DNA from: JBBDWJ01 sp040902925
GTDB taxonomy: Bacteria; Acidobacteriota; Terriglobia; Bryobacterales; UBA6623
Assembly (NCBI GenBank): GCA_040902925.1
Contig: JBBDWJ010000181.1
Span: 1-26,930, forward strand
Direction of reading: 5' to 3'
DNA length: 26,930 nucleotides
The notes under the pieces are model-generated. The model made no database searches. It worked only from the letters and a program-made list of their open reading frames with translations, and was not told the DNA's origin. The position numbers and the translations under genes were made by a program. The stretch's first letter is position 1, and each line of letters begins with the position of its first letter. Below are positions 1-8,312 of this stretch, one piece after another.

Positions 1-418
1 GTTGAGTGCGTCCAGGTCCTCCACCCCGGCCCTCGGCCGCGCATAGGTCAGGTTCGATGATGCCCAAAAGACGGACGTTCAACCCAAAACGGAGGTTTTG
101 CCCTGCCGACGAGCTTCAGGCACGGCAAGAGGCCTGCTGAACCGAATTGAGGACTTGCGGTACAGCGGAAACCCCGAGCACAAGCGCAATCCGGGCGATT
201 TCGGGCTCACACCTCCGAGTGGACCGCGACCAGGAAAGACGCTATGTGACCAGGTCGAAATCTACAGCCGGGCCGAAGCACTCGCGTTGCTGAAAGCAGG
301 CGTGCGCCGAGGCATCAGCGCACAGGAGCGCGACGATCATTGTACAAAGTTCGACATTCCGGCGGATGGCTACGGCAGAGCGTCCGTCACCTCGCGGCAA
401 TGGGATAATGAGAGCAGC
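1..418. other. Left-edge stretch with no supported gene
   Basis: An open frame runs from a TTG at 98 into the antitoxin gene at 419, but its upstream part (98-418) has an irregular, proline- and arginine-rich composition and matches no family I recognise, so I treat it as chance read-through. A GATAAT hexamer at 404-409 could be a -10 element for the toxin-antitoxin pair, but I see no convincing -35 partner. Bases 1-95 read openly on the minus strand for about 25 codons in one frame (protein-like but with no start), which might be the edge of a gene outside the window; this cannot be supported from here. Confidence 0.4.
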
Positions 419-670
419 ATGACCGTAAGACTGGACCTCAGACCAGACGTCGAAGCGAATCTGGCGGCCCAAGCGCGCGCCAGGGGCGTCCCGCTCGAGG
501 TCTATCTGCAGAGGGTCATCGAGGACCTAGCCCGGAGCGCTGAAGTTCCTCCAGCCAGCCTGCAGGATCTTGAGGCGACACTCGACGCCCTAGCTGAGAT
601 GGGCAGAGATCTCCCGCACTTGCCGTCCTCCGCTTTTAGCCGCGAGAACATCTACCGCGATCACGACTGA
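419..670 (+). CDS. VapB-like antitoxin (putative)
   Basis: This 83-residue protein sits seven bases before a PIN-domain toxin gene, the standard antitoxin-toxin arrangement. Residues 1-40 (MTVRLDLRPDVEANLAAQAR, then GVPLEVYLQRVIEDL) have the short strand plus two helices expected of a ribbon-helix-helix DNA-binding domain. The C-terminal third is acidic and ends in a phenylalanine-rich toxin-binding-like stretch (LPSSAFSRENIYRDHD). I chose the ATG at 419 because the recognisable domain begins there and a GAGAG stretch lies just upstream; the same frame stays open to a TTG at 98 but without a plausible domain. By family knowledge it would neutralise VapC and repress the shared promoter. The role rests mainly on context and fold style, so the exact antitoxin family is uncertain. 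Confidence 0.7.
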   Translation: MTVRLDLRPDVEANLAAQARARGVPLEVYLQRVIEDLARSAEVPPASLQDLEATLDALAEMGRDLPHLPSSAFSRENIYRDHD

Positions 671-677
671 GGTCAGG

Positions 678-1136
678 TTGACGGTCCTGCTCGACACGAA
701 CATCCTCCTCCGCCTCGTGGAACCAAAAGATCCCGAATACGCGTTGGTTCGAGAAGCCGTGAAGACGCTATCGGCTCGCGGGGAGACTTTGTGTTTCGCC
801 TCGCAGAATCTGGTTGAGTTCTGGAACGTCTGCACTCGCCCATCCGCCCAAAACGGGCTCGGTCTGACGCCGGCTCAGGCCGACGAACGAGCGAGGTTGA
901 TCGAAAGCAGGTTCCGACTGCTACCGGACAATGAAGGGGTTCATACGGAGTGGCGTCGGCTTGTCCTCGCTCACTCGGTTGCGGGCGTCCAAGTGCATGA
1001 CGCGCGGCTCATCGCCGTCATGGTGGCGCACGGCCTCCCACAGTTGCTCACGCTCAACGACCGGGACTTTGCAAGGTACACCGGCATTTCAGTCGTTCAT
1101 CCACGCGACCTTGTACGTGCCCCATCGGACCAATGA
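678..1136 (+). CDS. vapC: PIN-domain ribonuclease toxin, VapC family
   Basis: This 152-residue protein has the PIN-domain acidic set: D6 in LLDTN, E47 in NLVEFW, D108 in VHDARL and D130 in TLNDRDF. Together they would bind Mg2+ for endoribonuclease activity. Family members cleave tRNA or rRNA and are held inactive by the antitoxin encoded just upstream. Translation appears to start at a TTG at 678, with AGGTCAGG before it overlapping the antitoxin stop, which suggests translational coupling. The length is typical of VapC proteins. The gene ends 11 bases before the converging SWIM-domain gene, with no terminator visible between them. Such modules are often mobile, but no transposase, att site or repeat surrounds this one. 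The RNA target cannot be read from the sequence. Confidence 0.88.
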   Translation: MTVLLDTNILLRLVEPKDPEYALVREAVKTLSARGETLCFASQNLVEFWNVCTRPSAQNGLGLTPAQADERARLIESRFRLLPDNEGVHTEWRRLVLAHSVAGVQVHDARLIAVMVAHGLPQLLTLNDRDFARYTGISVVHPRDLVRAPSDQ

Positions 1137-1147
1137 GTCGCAGGAGG

Positions 1148-2920
1148 TCAGGAGACGTACAGCGATTTCCGTTTCAGTTCCACGAGCTTGATGAAGTTGC
1201 GCTTGATCTTGTACTTCACGCGCAAGGTTTCCAGATGCCGCACGAACTCCGCGCCACGGCCCATGCCTTTCATCACCGCCGCGGCCTTCACAAGCAAATC
1301 GACGGAGTCGTCGTAGCGCCCGTTCCGGGTCTCAGTCACCGCCGCCTCGGCCTGTCTCAAATAGATCGGCGCCGCGTCGGCGGGATGTTCCTTTTCACGC
1401 GCGGCCGCGAGCTGAAGCCAAAACCCATCCGAGCAGCCGCCTTCCTGGGCCTCGCGCCATGCAGCCTCCGTGTCGCGTTCGTAGAGAAAGATCTCCACCA
1501 ACTGCGAGTGGTCATCGTTAGGCTTTATCCAGCGTTGCAGTGCCCGGCCGCGTGATTCCTCCTTGGCCTTGGCGATGCTTCCGCGAATTTCCGCCAGCGC
1601 GCGGTCCCGCCAGTCTGGCCAACTCCGCGCCTTCTTTGCATGGCGTTCCAGTGTCTTGTAGGCATCCAAATACGGCCTCTCCGAGAATTCCGCCCACATC
1701 AGTTTCATCGCATCGTCGTGGCGGCGCAGGCGATGATACTCTTCGGCGGCGAACTCTCGCAGCCGCCCGTCGGTGTGTTCTGGAAACGCGTTGAGCCCTT
1801 TCTCCGCCCACAGCAAAGCGTCATCACGCCGGCGAGCCTCGCGGTACACTTCCGCGATTTTCAAGTAGTCATAGGCGTGCGACAGGTCGCGGCTCATCAC
1901 AGCGACAAGTTCCTCGACATCGCCCGAGGCCCGCGCGAGCGATTCCATGACATGCGTGATTCGGAAGTGCTTGCTCCACTCCGAGCGCCCGTCCTTCGCC
2001 GTCTGCACGGGTACTTTCTCCCATTCCGCCTCGGCGAGTCGGCGGTACTCCTTCAAGCCCTTGGCCCCAAGAATCTTCGCGTAGTTCTCGGCGGCGCCAA
2101 AGAACACATCAAGCTCGCTGTGCAGCTCCCAATGAAGGAGACGTCTGGCGAGCGCCACGGGATCTGGCCGGGCCTGCTGACACGCCCGGAAATGGATGTC
2201 CTGCAAGCGGTCCCGCAACTCGCTGAGGTGCCCGTCGGAGTCGTCAATCGCCCCTGCTGCTGCAACGAGCCTCTCCAGCGCGGACTCGCACAGCTCGATT
2301 ACCGCCGCGGCCTGTCCATCCTCCAGCAATTGCCAGATGTCGCCGATCGCTTCATTCACACCGCGCGCCCAGCCCGATGCCTCACGGTAATGGATGAAGC
2401 CGTGGACGCGGACAGCCCTGTCGAAAGCACGGCTGGCCGCCGCGACGCCGCTCTCGGGTCCTGATCGTCTCGCCGCATGTTGCAGAAGCCGCTCGCGCAG
2501 CCAGGCATCCTTGCTAGCCCAATCAAGGACCATCCGGACCAAGGTCTCCTTGTCCTCGGCCTGGATTATCTTTGCGGCGTCGGCGAGCGTGGGCGCCTTA
2601 GCCTTCTTGCCGGCCTTTCCTTTCTTGGAGGAGGCATCGCGGTTCAGCCAGGCGAGCGCAGCGGCAACGCAGTGCTTGCAAAACGAGCCGTCGGCTCCCT
2701 GCGGGCAGTCGCAGGAGTAGTCGAGGATTCCTTCGTCGGAGAATAGCGTGACAGTGTAGTCGTGGGTCCCGCGCACCACGGCGCGAACAGCTTCGGCCTC
2801 TGATTCGATGGAGTTGACGTGGCCGTGAGTATAGTAATCTCGTCCTCGTCGGTAGGAGCGGCCGCCCGCCAGCCGGCGAAGGACGGCATCGTTTATGGCA
2901 TGAGAAATGTCACTGGGCAC
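1148..2920 (-). CDS. SWIM zinc-finger protein with long helical repeat region
   Basis: The 590-residue product carries a SWIM-type zinc finger (CxC...CxH) near its N-terminus: C70-D-C72, then C81-K-H83 after a short PQGADGSF loop. Residues 1-60 precede it in the usual SWIM layout with an RRGRDYY segment. A lysine-rich linker (about 97-110) leads into some 450 residues of helical, TPR-like sequence rich in Ala, Leu, Arg and Glu, for example repeated EVYREARRRDDALLWAEKGL-type helices. SWIM domains bind DNA or proteins; bacterial examples of this layout are mostly uncharacterised, and some sit beside SNF2 helicases, though none is here. Translation seems to begin at a GTG (2918-2920) with AGGA about 15 bases upstream, a weak site. 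The gene is monocistronic and converges on vapC. Function is unknown. Confidence 0.82.
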   Translation of the reverse strand: MPSDISHAINDAVLRRLAGGRSYRRGRDYYTHGHVNSIESEAEAVRAVVRGTHDYTVTLFSDEGILDYSCDCPQGADGSFCKHCVAAALAWLNRDASSKKGKAGKKAKAPTLADAAKIIQAEDKETLVRMVLDWASKDAWLRERLLQHAARRSGPESGVAAASRAFDRAVRVHGFIHYREASGWARGVNEAIGDIWQLLEDGQAAAVIELCESALERLVAAAGAIDDSDGHLSELRDRLQDIHFRACQQARPDPVALARRLLHWELHSELDVFFGAAENYAKILGAKGLKEYRRLAEAEWEKVPVQTAKDGRSEWSKHFRITHVMESLARASGDVEELVAVMSRDLSHAYDYLKIAEVYREARRRDDALLWAEKGLNAFPEHTDGRLREFAAEEYHRLRRHDDAMKLMWAEFSERPYLDAYKTLERHAKKARSWPDWRDRALAEIRGSIAKAKEESRGRALQRWIKPNDDHSQLVEIFLYERDTEAAWREAQEGGCSDGFWLQLAAAREKEHPADAAPIYLRQAEAAVTETRNGRYDDSVDLLVKAAAVMKGMGRGAEFVRHLETLRVKYKIKRNFIKLVELKRKSLYVS

Positions 2921-3214
2921 AGGTACGATTATCCTGAAAACTGAGTTGGCGGATCATGTCCCGGAAGGCGTCACGGTCGGCGCGCGCAGCTTCGTGCCGA
3001 GCCCTTCCTCGACCTGGTACGTTGCAAGATCAGCCGCGCCGGAAAACCAGTCCGCGAAGCGGCGGCTTTCGAAACATAGAAGCCGTGACGAGGGACGACG
3101 AGACGCTGTTTCCGTTTGAGACGTTCCGCAGCTAGCTTGAGAGCTGTCGGCGAGGTTGAAAGAGCGGCTAAAGCTTCCTTGCGAAAACGTATAGCCAGCC
3201 TCGCTGTTGGAGGG

Positions 3215-3563
3215 TGGTGGAGGCGGCGGGAGTTGAACCCGCGTCCGGAAAAGCTCGCCGCAAAGAGACTACATACTTAGTCCGCTCGTATATCTCGGCT
3301 GGTTCCTAGGAACGGACGAGCTGAAACCAACCCAGCCCGATTAATCTCGGCTTACGGCTCCGGACAGAAGCCTACAGCCTATCCCGCAAAATGACGTCCG
3401 CTACCCCCGTGCGAGCCCGGAGGCGAAGACGGCTGCTAATTAGGCAGCGTAAGCAAACTGCTGATTGTTGGCAGTTATTTGTTTTCCGATCGTTTTACGG
3501 GAGCTCGGAACCCGGTATGCCTCTCTACGCCGAATACAATCCCGTCGAATCCAGTACGCCCCC
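3215..3563 (-). ncRNA. ssrA: tmRNA (transfer-messenger RNA), one-piece
   Basis: The minus strand reads a complete 349-base tmRNA. The 5' end is GGGGGCGUACUGGAUUCGAC (from 3563), the conserved tmRNA opening. The 3' end has a T-arm of GCGGG-UUCAACU-CCCGC, then CGCCUCC, A and an encoded CCA (3215-3217). The acceptor stem pairs over seven positions with a G.U at the third pair, the alanine identity element used by alanyl-tRNA synthetase. The tag frame (3440-3472) encodes ANNQQFAYAA and a UAA stop. The RNA rescues stalled ribosomes with SmpB and marks the nascent chain for ClpXP-type proteolysis. The 5' end lies in a run of eight C on the plus strand (3559-3566), so the exact first base could shift by one to three positions. 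No clear terminator follows. Confidence 0.97.
3440..3472 (-). other. tmRNA proteolysis-tag reading frame (ANNQQFAYAA)
   Basis: Within the tmRNA, the minus strand reads GCC AAC AAT CAG CAG TTT GCT TAC GCT GCC TAA. The resume codon is GCC (Ala) and the tag ends in Ala-Ala, as needed for ClpXP recognition. The second half (FAYAA) has the aromatic-Ala pattern of many tags. The frame ends at 3440-3442 and is followed by a stem-loop starting TTAGCAGC, as in other tmRNAs where the stop codon falls in a helix. Confidence 0.95.
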
Positions 3564-3774
3564 CCCTTTCTGTCTACCTATCTATTTGATGATACACCGC
3601 CTGCTTCGGTTTCGCCCGGCTGATGGTACCCGAGCGCCCGCCTCGCGCCTATCGATGGAGCCGCCGTCCGCAGCCTGGAAGGGCATCCACCAACCAACGC
3701 AGGTGAGTTTGCCGACCGCCGAGGGCGGGCGAGCACCTGCCGCTACGCGCTGTAAGTGGTCGCTGGAGGAGGCG

Positions 3775-4875
3775 TCAAACGTAAACTCGCGGCACTCGGC
3801 TCGATATGCCGCAAAGAGCTTCGTAGGCGATCGAGCCGCATTGGCGGGCCATTTCGCATGCATCGAGCCCGGCGCCGATCAGCGTCACTTCCTCGCCGGC
3901 TTCAACGCCGTCGAGGCCGGTAACGTCCACCGAGGTCACGTCCATGCTCACGAGCCCGACGATCGGCCGCCGTTCGCCGCGAACCAGCACTTGGCCGCCG
4001 TTCGACATGCGCCGGCTCAGCCCATCGCCATATCCGGCCGAGATGACGGCCAGCCGCATGGGCTCAGTGGCGGTAAAAGAACCCTCGTAGCCGATCTTCG
4101 CGCCCGGGTGAGCGTCGCGCACCGCGAAAATGCGCGCATTCCATTCCAAGACCGGGCGAACCTGGATCCGTGGCTGCGGCGCCGGACCGAGCGGAGCCGT
4201 CAAATAACCATAGAGAGCCAGCCCTGGGCGGACCATGTCTTCAGTCCATTCAGGGCGGTAAGCAACCGCGGCGCTATTGGAAAGGTGCAGCCGGCCGCAG
4301 CGAATTCCACGTTCGCGCAAGCCCGCCGCCACCGCCGCAAAACGTTGGCGTTGCTCGTCGGCCTGGCTGTTATTAAAATCTTCGGCGGAAGCCAGGTGCG
4401 TTGCCAACCCTTCGATTTCGAGGTTGGGTGAGGAGGCGATCCAGTTCGCCAGCACATCGGGATCGCCCGGCAGCCCCAAACGGTTCATCCCGCTGTCGAT
4501 TTCGAGGTGACACGCTAGCCTCAGGCCGTTGGTTTCCGCCTCTTGCTGCCAGGCGCGGAGTTGCTCGCGGGTATGCAGGAACGGGGTCAACCGGTGCGCG
4601 CGAAAACAGGGCTCCTCACCGGGCTCGGCCCCGCCCAATACGGCGATTTCACCCGCAATGCCTGCCTCGCGCAAGGTTACCGCTTCCGCTGTACAGGCAA
4701 CCGCGAAATGCGCCGCGCCCGCGGCCGTAAGCGTACGCGCCACATCCACAGCGCCGTGTCCGTACGCATCTGCTTTGAGGACGGCAAGCACCACTACATC
4801 CGGCCCAACGGCCTGCTGGATGCTGTTAAAATTTTGCTGGAGAATGCCGCGGTTGATCCGCGCGTAGGTTCGCAT
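3775..4875 (-). CDS. alr: Alanine racemase
   Basis: This PLP enzyme interconverts L- and D-alanine in the cytoplasm and supplies D-Ala for peptidoglycan. The 366-residue product has the N-terminal TIM-barrel signature with PLP lysine K34 in VLKADAYGHG, the DSGMNRLG segment (residues 127-134), the HLSNSAA segment near 197, the catalytic tyrosine of the second base at Y263 in IGYEGSF, and a C-terminal beta domain with SMDVTSVDV near 310. The frame is open 63 bases further up to an ATG at 4938, but I chose the ATG at 4873-4875: the family sequence begins at MRTYARINR and an AAGGAAA ribosome site lies seven bases upstream. The gene is transcribed toward the tmRNA locus, and its upstream region is shared with the divergent SMP-30 gene. 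It appears intact. Confidence 0.96.
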   Translation of the reverse strand: MRTYARINRGILQQNFNSIQQAVGPDVVVLAVLKADAYGHGAVDVARTLTAAGAAHFAVACTAEAVTLREAGIAGEIAVLGGAEPGEEPCFRAHRLTPFLHTREQLRAWQQEAETNGLRLACHLEIDSGMNRLGLPGDPDVLANWIASSPNLEIEGLATHLASAEDFNNSQADEQRQRFAAVAAGLRERGIRCGRLHLSNSAAVAYRPEWTEDMVRPGLALYGYLTAPLGPAPQPRIQVRPVLEWNARIFAVRDAHPGAKIGYEGSFTATEPMRLAVISAGYGDGLSRRMSNGGQVLVRGERRPIVGLVSMDVTSVDVTGLDGVEAGEEVTLIGAGLDACEMARQCGSIAYEALCGISSRVPRVYV

Positions 4876-5039
4876 CCGAGTTTCCTTCGACTCTAGCACA
4901 GGCCTCTTCAGCCACCGGCGGGGCGGCCGCCTGTGCATTGCTGAACCCTGGCGCTTGCTGTTTCGACGCCCTCCGGCGCTGGCGTGTTTCGTGCTTGAAC
5001 CCCGGACGGCTCGCTAGACACGGTCCGCGGTGTGTCCTA

Positions 5040-5090
5040 CCCTAGGTAGTTCCGAGCCCTAGGTAGTTTCGAACTCTGAGTAGTTCGAGG
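5040..5090. repeat. Three 17-base direct repeats before the SMP-30 gene
   Basis: CCCTAGGTAGTTCCGAG (5040-5056) is followed directly by CCCTAGGTAGTTTCGAA (5057-5073), with 15 of 17 bases identical, and by a more diverged third unit, CTCTGAGTAGTTCGAGG (5074-5090). The last unit runs into the AGGAG ribosome site of the gene starting at 5102, so any transcript carries the array in its 5' leader. It could be an operator array or a degenerate slippage product; the sequence does not decide. Confidence 0.75.
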
Positions 5091-5101
5091 AGACCCTTCG
5101 T

Positions 5102-6133
5102 ATGCACCGAATCTGTTTTCTATCCATGATGATTGCGCTCGCCGCCACGTTTGGCTGCGGCGGCGGAGAAGCCCCGCCGGAGTCCGGCGTCGCCATTACC
5201 GGCGAGCACGGCGCGGGAACCGTGCTCAAAGCCGATGCCGAGCTCGACAACATCGTGCCCCCGGACTACCAGATCGAAAAACTCGCCGAGGGCTTCATAT
5301 TCACCGAAGGCCCGCTGTGGATTCGCAACGGCGGCTTCCTGCTGTTCAGCGACGTGCGCGGCAACGCAATTCTCAGGTGGTCTCCCCAGGACGGCGCCTC
5401 GGACTTCATCAAGCCGGTCTTTGAAGGCGACCGCGAGGGTGGCATCGGTCCCAACGGCTTGACACTCGACTCCAAGGGCACGCTGATGATCTGCGAGCAC
5501 GGCAACCGCCGCATCTCGCGCCTGCGGCTGCCCCAAGAAGGCGAGAGGACGGTCGTTGTCGCCAACTTCGAGGGCAAGAAGCTCAACAGCCCCAACGACC
5601 TCGTTTATAAATCCGATGGCTGGCTCTACTTCACCGATCCACCCTACGGGCTCGCCCAACAGGATGAGGACCCCACCAAGGAACTCGACTTTAACGGCGT
5701 CTTCCGGCTGAGCCCCGATGAGCAGACGCTGGAAGCGGTCGTGCGGGATATGACGCGCCCCAACGGCATCGGCTTCTCGCCCGACGAAAAGACCCTCTAC
5801 GTCGCCAATTCCGATCCCCAACGCAAGCTCTGGATGGCCTACGACATCAATGATGACGGCACCGTCACGAATGGAAGAGTTTTTTACGACGTCACATCCG
5901 AAACGGCCGAGGGGTTGCCCGATGGGTTGAAGCTCGACAAGCGCGGTAATCTTTACTGCACCGGGCCGGGCGGTGTTTGGATCTTCGCCCCGGATGGCAA
6001 GCACCTGGGGACGATTCAGCCCGAGCAAGTGCCGGCCAACGTGGCCTGGGGAGACGACGGCAAATCGTTGTATATGACGGCGCGCACGGGACTCTACCGC
6101 ATTCGGTTGAGCGCCGAGGGCGCCATCCCCTGA
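5102..6133 (+). CDS. SMP-30/gluconolactonase-family lipoprotein
   Basis: This 343-residue protein belongs to the SMP-30/gluconolactonase/LRE six-bladed beta-propeller family, whose members hydrolyse sugar lactones using a divalent metal. Likely metal ligands are E69 in FTEGPLW, N221 in RPNGIGFSPDEKTLYVANS and D274 in GLPDGLKLD; N165 in SPNDLVY matches the substrate-contacting position. The N-terminus (hydrophobic residues 5-18, then C19 followed by GGGEAPPES) looks like a lipoprotein signal, although the FGC lipobox is non-standard, so an exported or membrane-anchored location is likely but not certain. The start at 5102 has AGGAG 11 bases upstream. The next gene, an MBL-fold lipoprotein, begins 52 bases later on the same strand, suggesting an operon and perhaps joint action on lactone or sugar-derived substrates. 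Confidence 0.9.
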   Translation: MHRICFLSMMIALAATFGCGGGEAPPESGVAITGEHGAGTVLKADAELDNIVPPDYQIEKLAEGFIFTEGPLWIRNGGFLLFSDVRGNAILRWSPQDGASDFIKPVFEGDREGGIGPNGLTLDSKGTLMICEHGNRRISRLRLPQEGERTVVVANFEGKKLNSPNDLVYKSDGWLYFTDPPYGLAQQDEDPTKELDFNGVFRLSPDEQTLEAVVRDMTRPNGIGFSPDEKTLYVANSDPQRKLWMAYDINDDGTVTNGRVFYDVTSETAEGLPDGLKLDKRGNLYCTGPGGVWIFAPDGKHLGTIQPEQVPANVAWGDDGKSLYMTARTGLYRIRLSAEGAIP

Positions 6134-6185
6134 CAGCCTGTCCCGCGGGGCGCAGCGGCGCTCTTGAGGACTGCTGGGAGCGTCG

Positions 6186-8114
6186 ATGAGGCAGCAACTT
6201 TCAGCTTGGCTTGGGGGCTATGCCTGGACCGCCCTTGCGCTGCTCTTGATGAGCGCATGCGGCCGCCCGGCGGATGCTCCTGAAATCCAATTGACGTCGA
6301 GCGTCACGGTGCTTCGCGGCGCGGTGAACGGTGTGCTCGTGCAGCGCTCCGGCAAACAGTTGGCGGTATACGGCGACCCTCGGCCTGAGCCGTCGCAAGC
6401 CGAGCACGTCTTGTTCACCCACCACCGTCGTGACGTCGCCTGGGCCGGCCGCGGTCTTGTCGAACGCGGCGCGAAGGCCGTCGGTCCCGCGGCGGAGGCC
6501 GAGCTGTTCAGTGGCGTCAACGAATTCTGGCAGGGCTACGAGACCTCGCGTTTTCACGACTACGCTCAGCAGTCCACGAAAATCTTCGCCGAGCCCCTCG
6601 CACTTGAGCAGACAGTGCGCGAAGGCCGCGGCATCGAATGGGAAGGCCTGCGCTTCGAAGTCCTCGACACGCCGGGATACACGCGCGGCGCCGTTTCTTA
6701 CCTCGCCGAAATCGACGGCGAGCGCATTGCATTCGTCGGCGATCTGATTTACGAGGGCGGGCGCATCCACGACCTGTTCAGCCTGCAAGACGCTATTCCC
6801 GACGCCAATACGCGCGGCTACCACGGCTACGCGGCGCGCGCCGCCGATGTGATTCTCAGCTTGCAGAAGATAGCCAATTGGAAGCCCACGGTGATCATCC
6901 CGTCGCGCGGCCCGGTGATCTACGAACCGCAGCGCGACATCGATCTGCTCGTCGAGCGTTTGAAGCGCCTCTTCATGGCCTACTATGAGACCGACGCGCT
7001 GCGCTGGTATTGGGGCGACGACAATCTGCGTATCCGCGCCAGCCGCGTGCTCGGCGATCAGCCCATTGAATGGATGCCGCTCGCCACACAGCTTCGGCAA
7101 ACGCCGCCCCGCTGGATGCACAAATTCGGCACCTCCCGGCTGCTCGTGTCCGACACCGGAGCCGCGTTCCTGATCGACTGCGGCACCGAAGACGCCATGC
7201 AGAATGTGCGCGATCTCTACCAGCGCGGTGTGTTCAAAAAACTCGATGGTATCTTCATCACGCACTACCACGACGATCACACCGACAAGGTGCAGGAGAT
7301 GCGGCTCGAATTCCGCGTCCCGGTCTACGCGGGGCCGGAGGTCAAAGATATTCTCGAAAATCCACAGGCCTACCGCATGCCGGCGGTGACCGCGAACCCG
7401 ATCCGGCCTGTCGAAGTTCTGCAGGAAGACGGCAAGCTGCGCTGGAACGAATTCGAGTTCACCTACAAATACTTTCCCGGCCAGGCGATCTATCACGGCG
7501 GTCTTCTCGCGCGGCGCGACGACGGCGAGACGTTCTTCTTCATCGGCGATTCGTTCAGCCCCTCGGGCCTCGACGACTACTGCATCCTGAACCGCCATTT
7601 TCTGCACGCCGACCGCGGCCACTTTCTGTGCCTGAGCCTGATCCAGAACTTGGAAATGCCCTACTTGCTCGTCAATCAGCACATCGAGCCGACCTTCCGC
7701 TACTCCGACGAGCAGCTCGAATTCATGGTCGACCGCCTCAACCGTAAAAAGGCCGCGATCGGCGAGATGGTTCCGTGGGACGATCCGAACTACGGAATGG
7801 ACGAGCAGTGGGTGTGGCTCTACCCCTATTGGCAGCAAGCCAAGGCCGGTGAGCCGTTCGAGATGCAGGCAATCGTGTTCAATCACTCGGCCGAAGCACG
7901 CGAATTTCGCATCACGCCGCGCTTGCCGGCGGGCTGGCAGTCCTCATCGCCATCGGTCGTAGCGTCGGCAGCGCCGCGAACGGAAGCTCGCGCCACGATC
8001 AAGGTCACGCCGCCCCCTGGCGCAACGGGATTAAAGGTAATCACAGCCGATGTCGCCTTCGCCGACAAAGACCTACGAGAGTGGACCGAAGCGCTGATCC
8101 GGCTGGAGCCCTAG
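6186..8114 (+). CDS. Lipoprotein with two metallo-beta-lactamase-fold units
   Basis: The 642-residue product starts with a lipoprotein signal (hydrophobic 12-22, MSAC with C25). Two MBL-fold units seem to follow. The first (about 35-265) has degraded ligands, FTHHRRD at 77-83, but keeps an MBL-like GYTRGAVSYL (164-173) and FVGD (183-186). The second (about 300-520) has an intact HYHDDH motif, H360-H362-D364-H365, the FFIGDSFSP segment with D455, and an H499 in NQH. A C-terminal beta-sandwich (about 555-642; FNHSAEAREFRITPRLPAGW) resembles NEW3-type domains. It is probably an outer-surface or periplasmic hydrolase with one catalytic and one degenerate domain; the substrate is unknown. It follows the SMP-30 gene by 52 bases. 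Alternatively the first unit binds one metal with a different residue set. Confidence 0.85.
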   Translation: MRQQLSAWLGGYAWTALALLLMSACGRPADAPEIQLTSSVTVLRGAVNGVLVQRSGKQLAVYGDPRPEPSQAEHVLFTHHRRDVAWAGRGLVERGAKAVGPAAEAELFSGVNEFWQGYETSRFHDYAQQSTKIFAEPLALEQTVREGRGIEWEGLRFEVLDTPGYTRGAVSYLAEIDGERIAFVGDLIYEGGRIHDLFSLQDAIPDANTRGYHGYAARAADVILSLQKIANWKPTVIIPSRGPVIYEPQRDIDLLVERLKRLFMAYYETDALRWYWGDDNLRIRASRVLGDQPIEWMPLATQLRQTPPRWMHKFGTSRLLVSDTGAAFLIDCGTEDAMQNVRDLYQRGVFKKLDGIFITHYHDDHTDKVQEMRLEFRVPVYAGPEVKDILENPQAYRMPAVTANPIRPVEVLQEDGKLRWNEFEFTYKYFPGQAIYHGGLLARRDDGETFFFIGDSFSPSGLDDYCILNRHFLHADRGHFLCLSLIQNLEMPYLLVNQHIEPTFRYSDEQLEFMVDRLNRKKAAIGEMVPWDDPNYGMDEQWVWLYPYWQQAKAGEPFEMQAIVFNHSAEAREFRITPRLPAGWQSSSPSVVASAAPRTEARATIKVTPPPGATGLKVITADVAFADKDLREWTEALIRLEP

Positions 8115-8185
8115 CCGCCAACGATGCAGGTCATAATTTGCGCAGTTCTGGAAGTTTCGAGTACTCCGCAATCGCCCCGGAAGTG

Positions 8186-8302
8186 AGGACCGGTACTCGT
8201 GCCGGTCCTTCGCCGCGCAAAGCGGCGACGTGCTGAGCATCCTTGCTGCACCACCTTGCCGCACCAGCTTGCCACTCTCCTGTGCCGTCGCCTCAGGAGA
8301 GT
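8186..8302. terminator. Hairpin cluster between convergent genes (putative bidirectional terminator)
   Basis: Three strong inverted repeats fill the spacer between the converging MBL gene (ends 8114) and glycosyltransferase gene (ends 8313). The first is AGGACCGG...CCGGTCCT (8186-8209), 8 bp plus inner pairs closed by a CTCG loop. The second, directly adjacent, is TCGCCGC-GCAAA-GCGGCGA (8210-8228). The third is ACTCTCCTG...CAGGAGAGT (8274-8302). Between them lie two near-identical 13-base units, CCTTGCTGCACCA and CCTTGCCGCACCA (8241-8266), and a partial third. No T-tract follows any stem, so a Rho-independent terminator is only probable. Confidence 0.5.
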
Positions 8303-8312
8303 TCATCGCAAC

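Noticed and set aside
98..418. A long N-terminal extension of the antitoxin from a TTG at 98
   Set aside because: The recognisable domain starts at the ATG at 419, and the extension is low-complexity with no family resemblance.
1640..2464. A 274-codon plus-strand frame antisense to the SWIM gene
   Set aside because: The SWIM gene has the zinc-finger motif and full-length helical region on the minus strand; the plus frame is a shadow.
3391..4431. A 346-codon plus-strand frame across the tmRNA and alr
   Set aside because: It crosses a structured RNA gene and lies antisense to a well-supported alanine racemase; no domain was seen.
5120..6028. A 302-codon minus-strand frame antisense to the SMP-30 gene
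   Set aside because: The plus-strand product has a full SMP-30 motif set and a ribosome site; the antisense frame has neither.
6201..7886. A 561-codon open frame on the minus strand antisense to the tandem-MBL gene
   Set aside because: The MBL product has clear motifs and a lipoprotein signal on the plus strand; the antisense frame has none.
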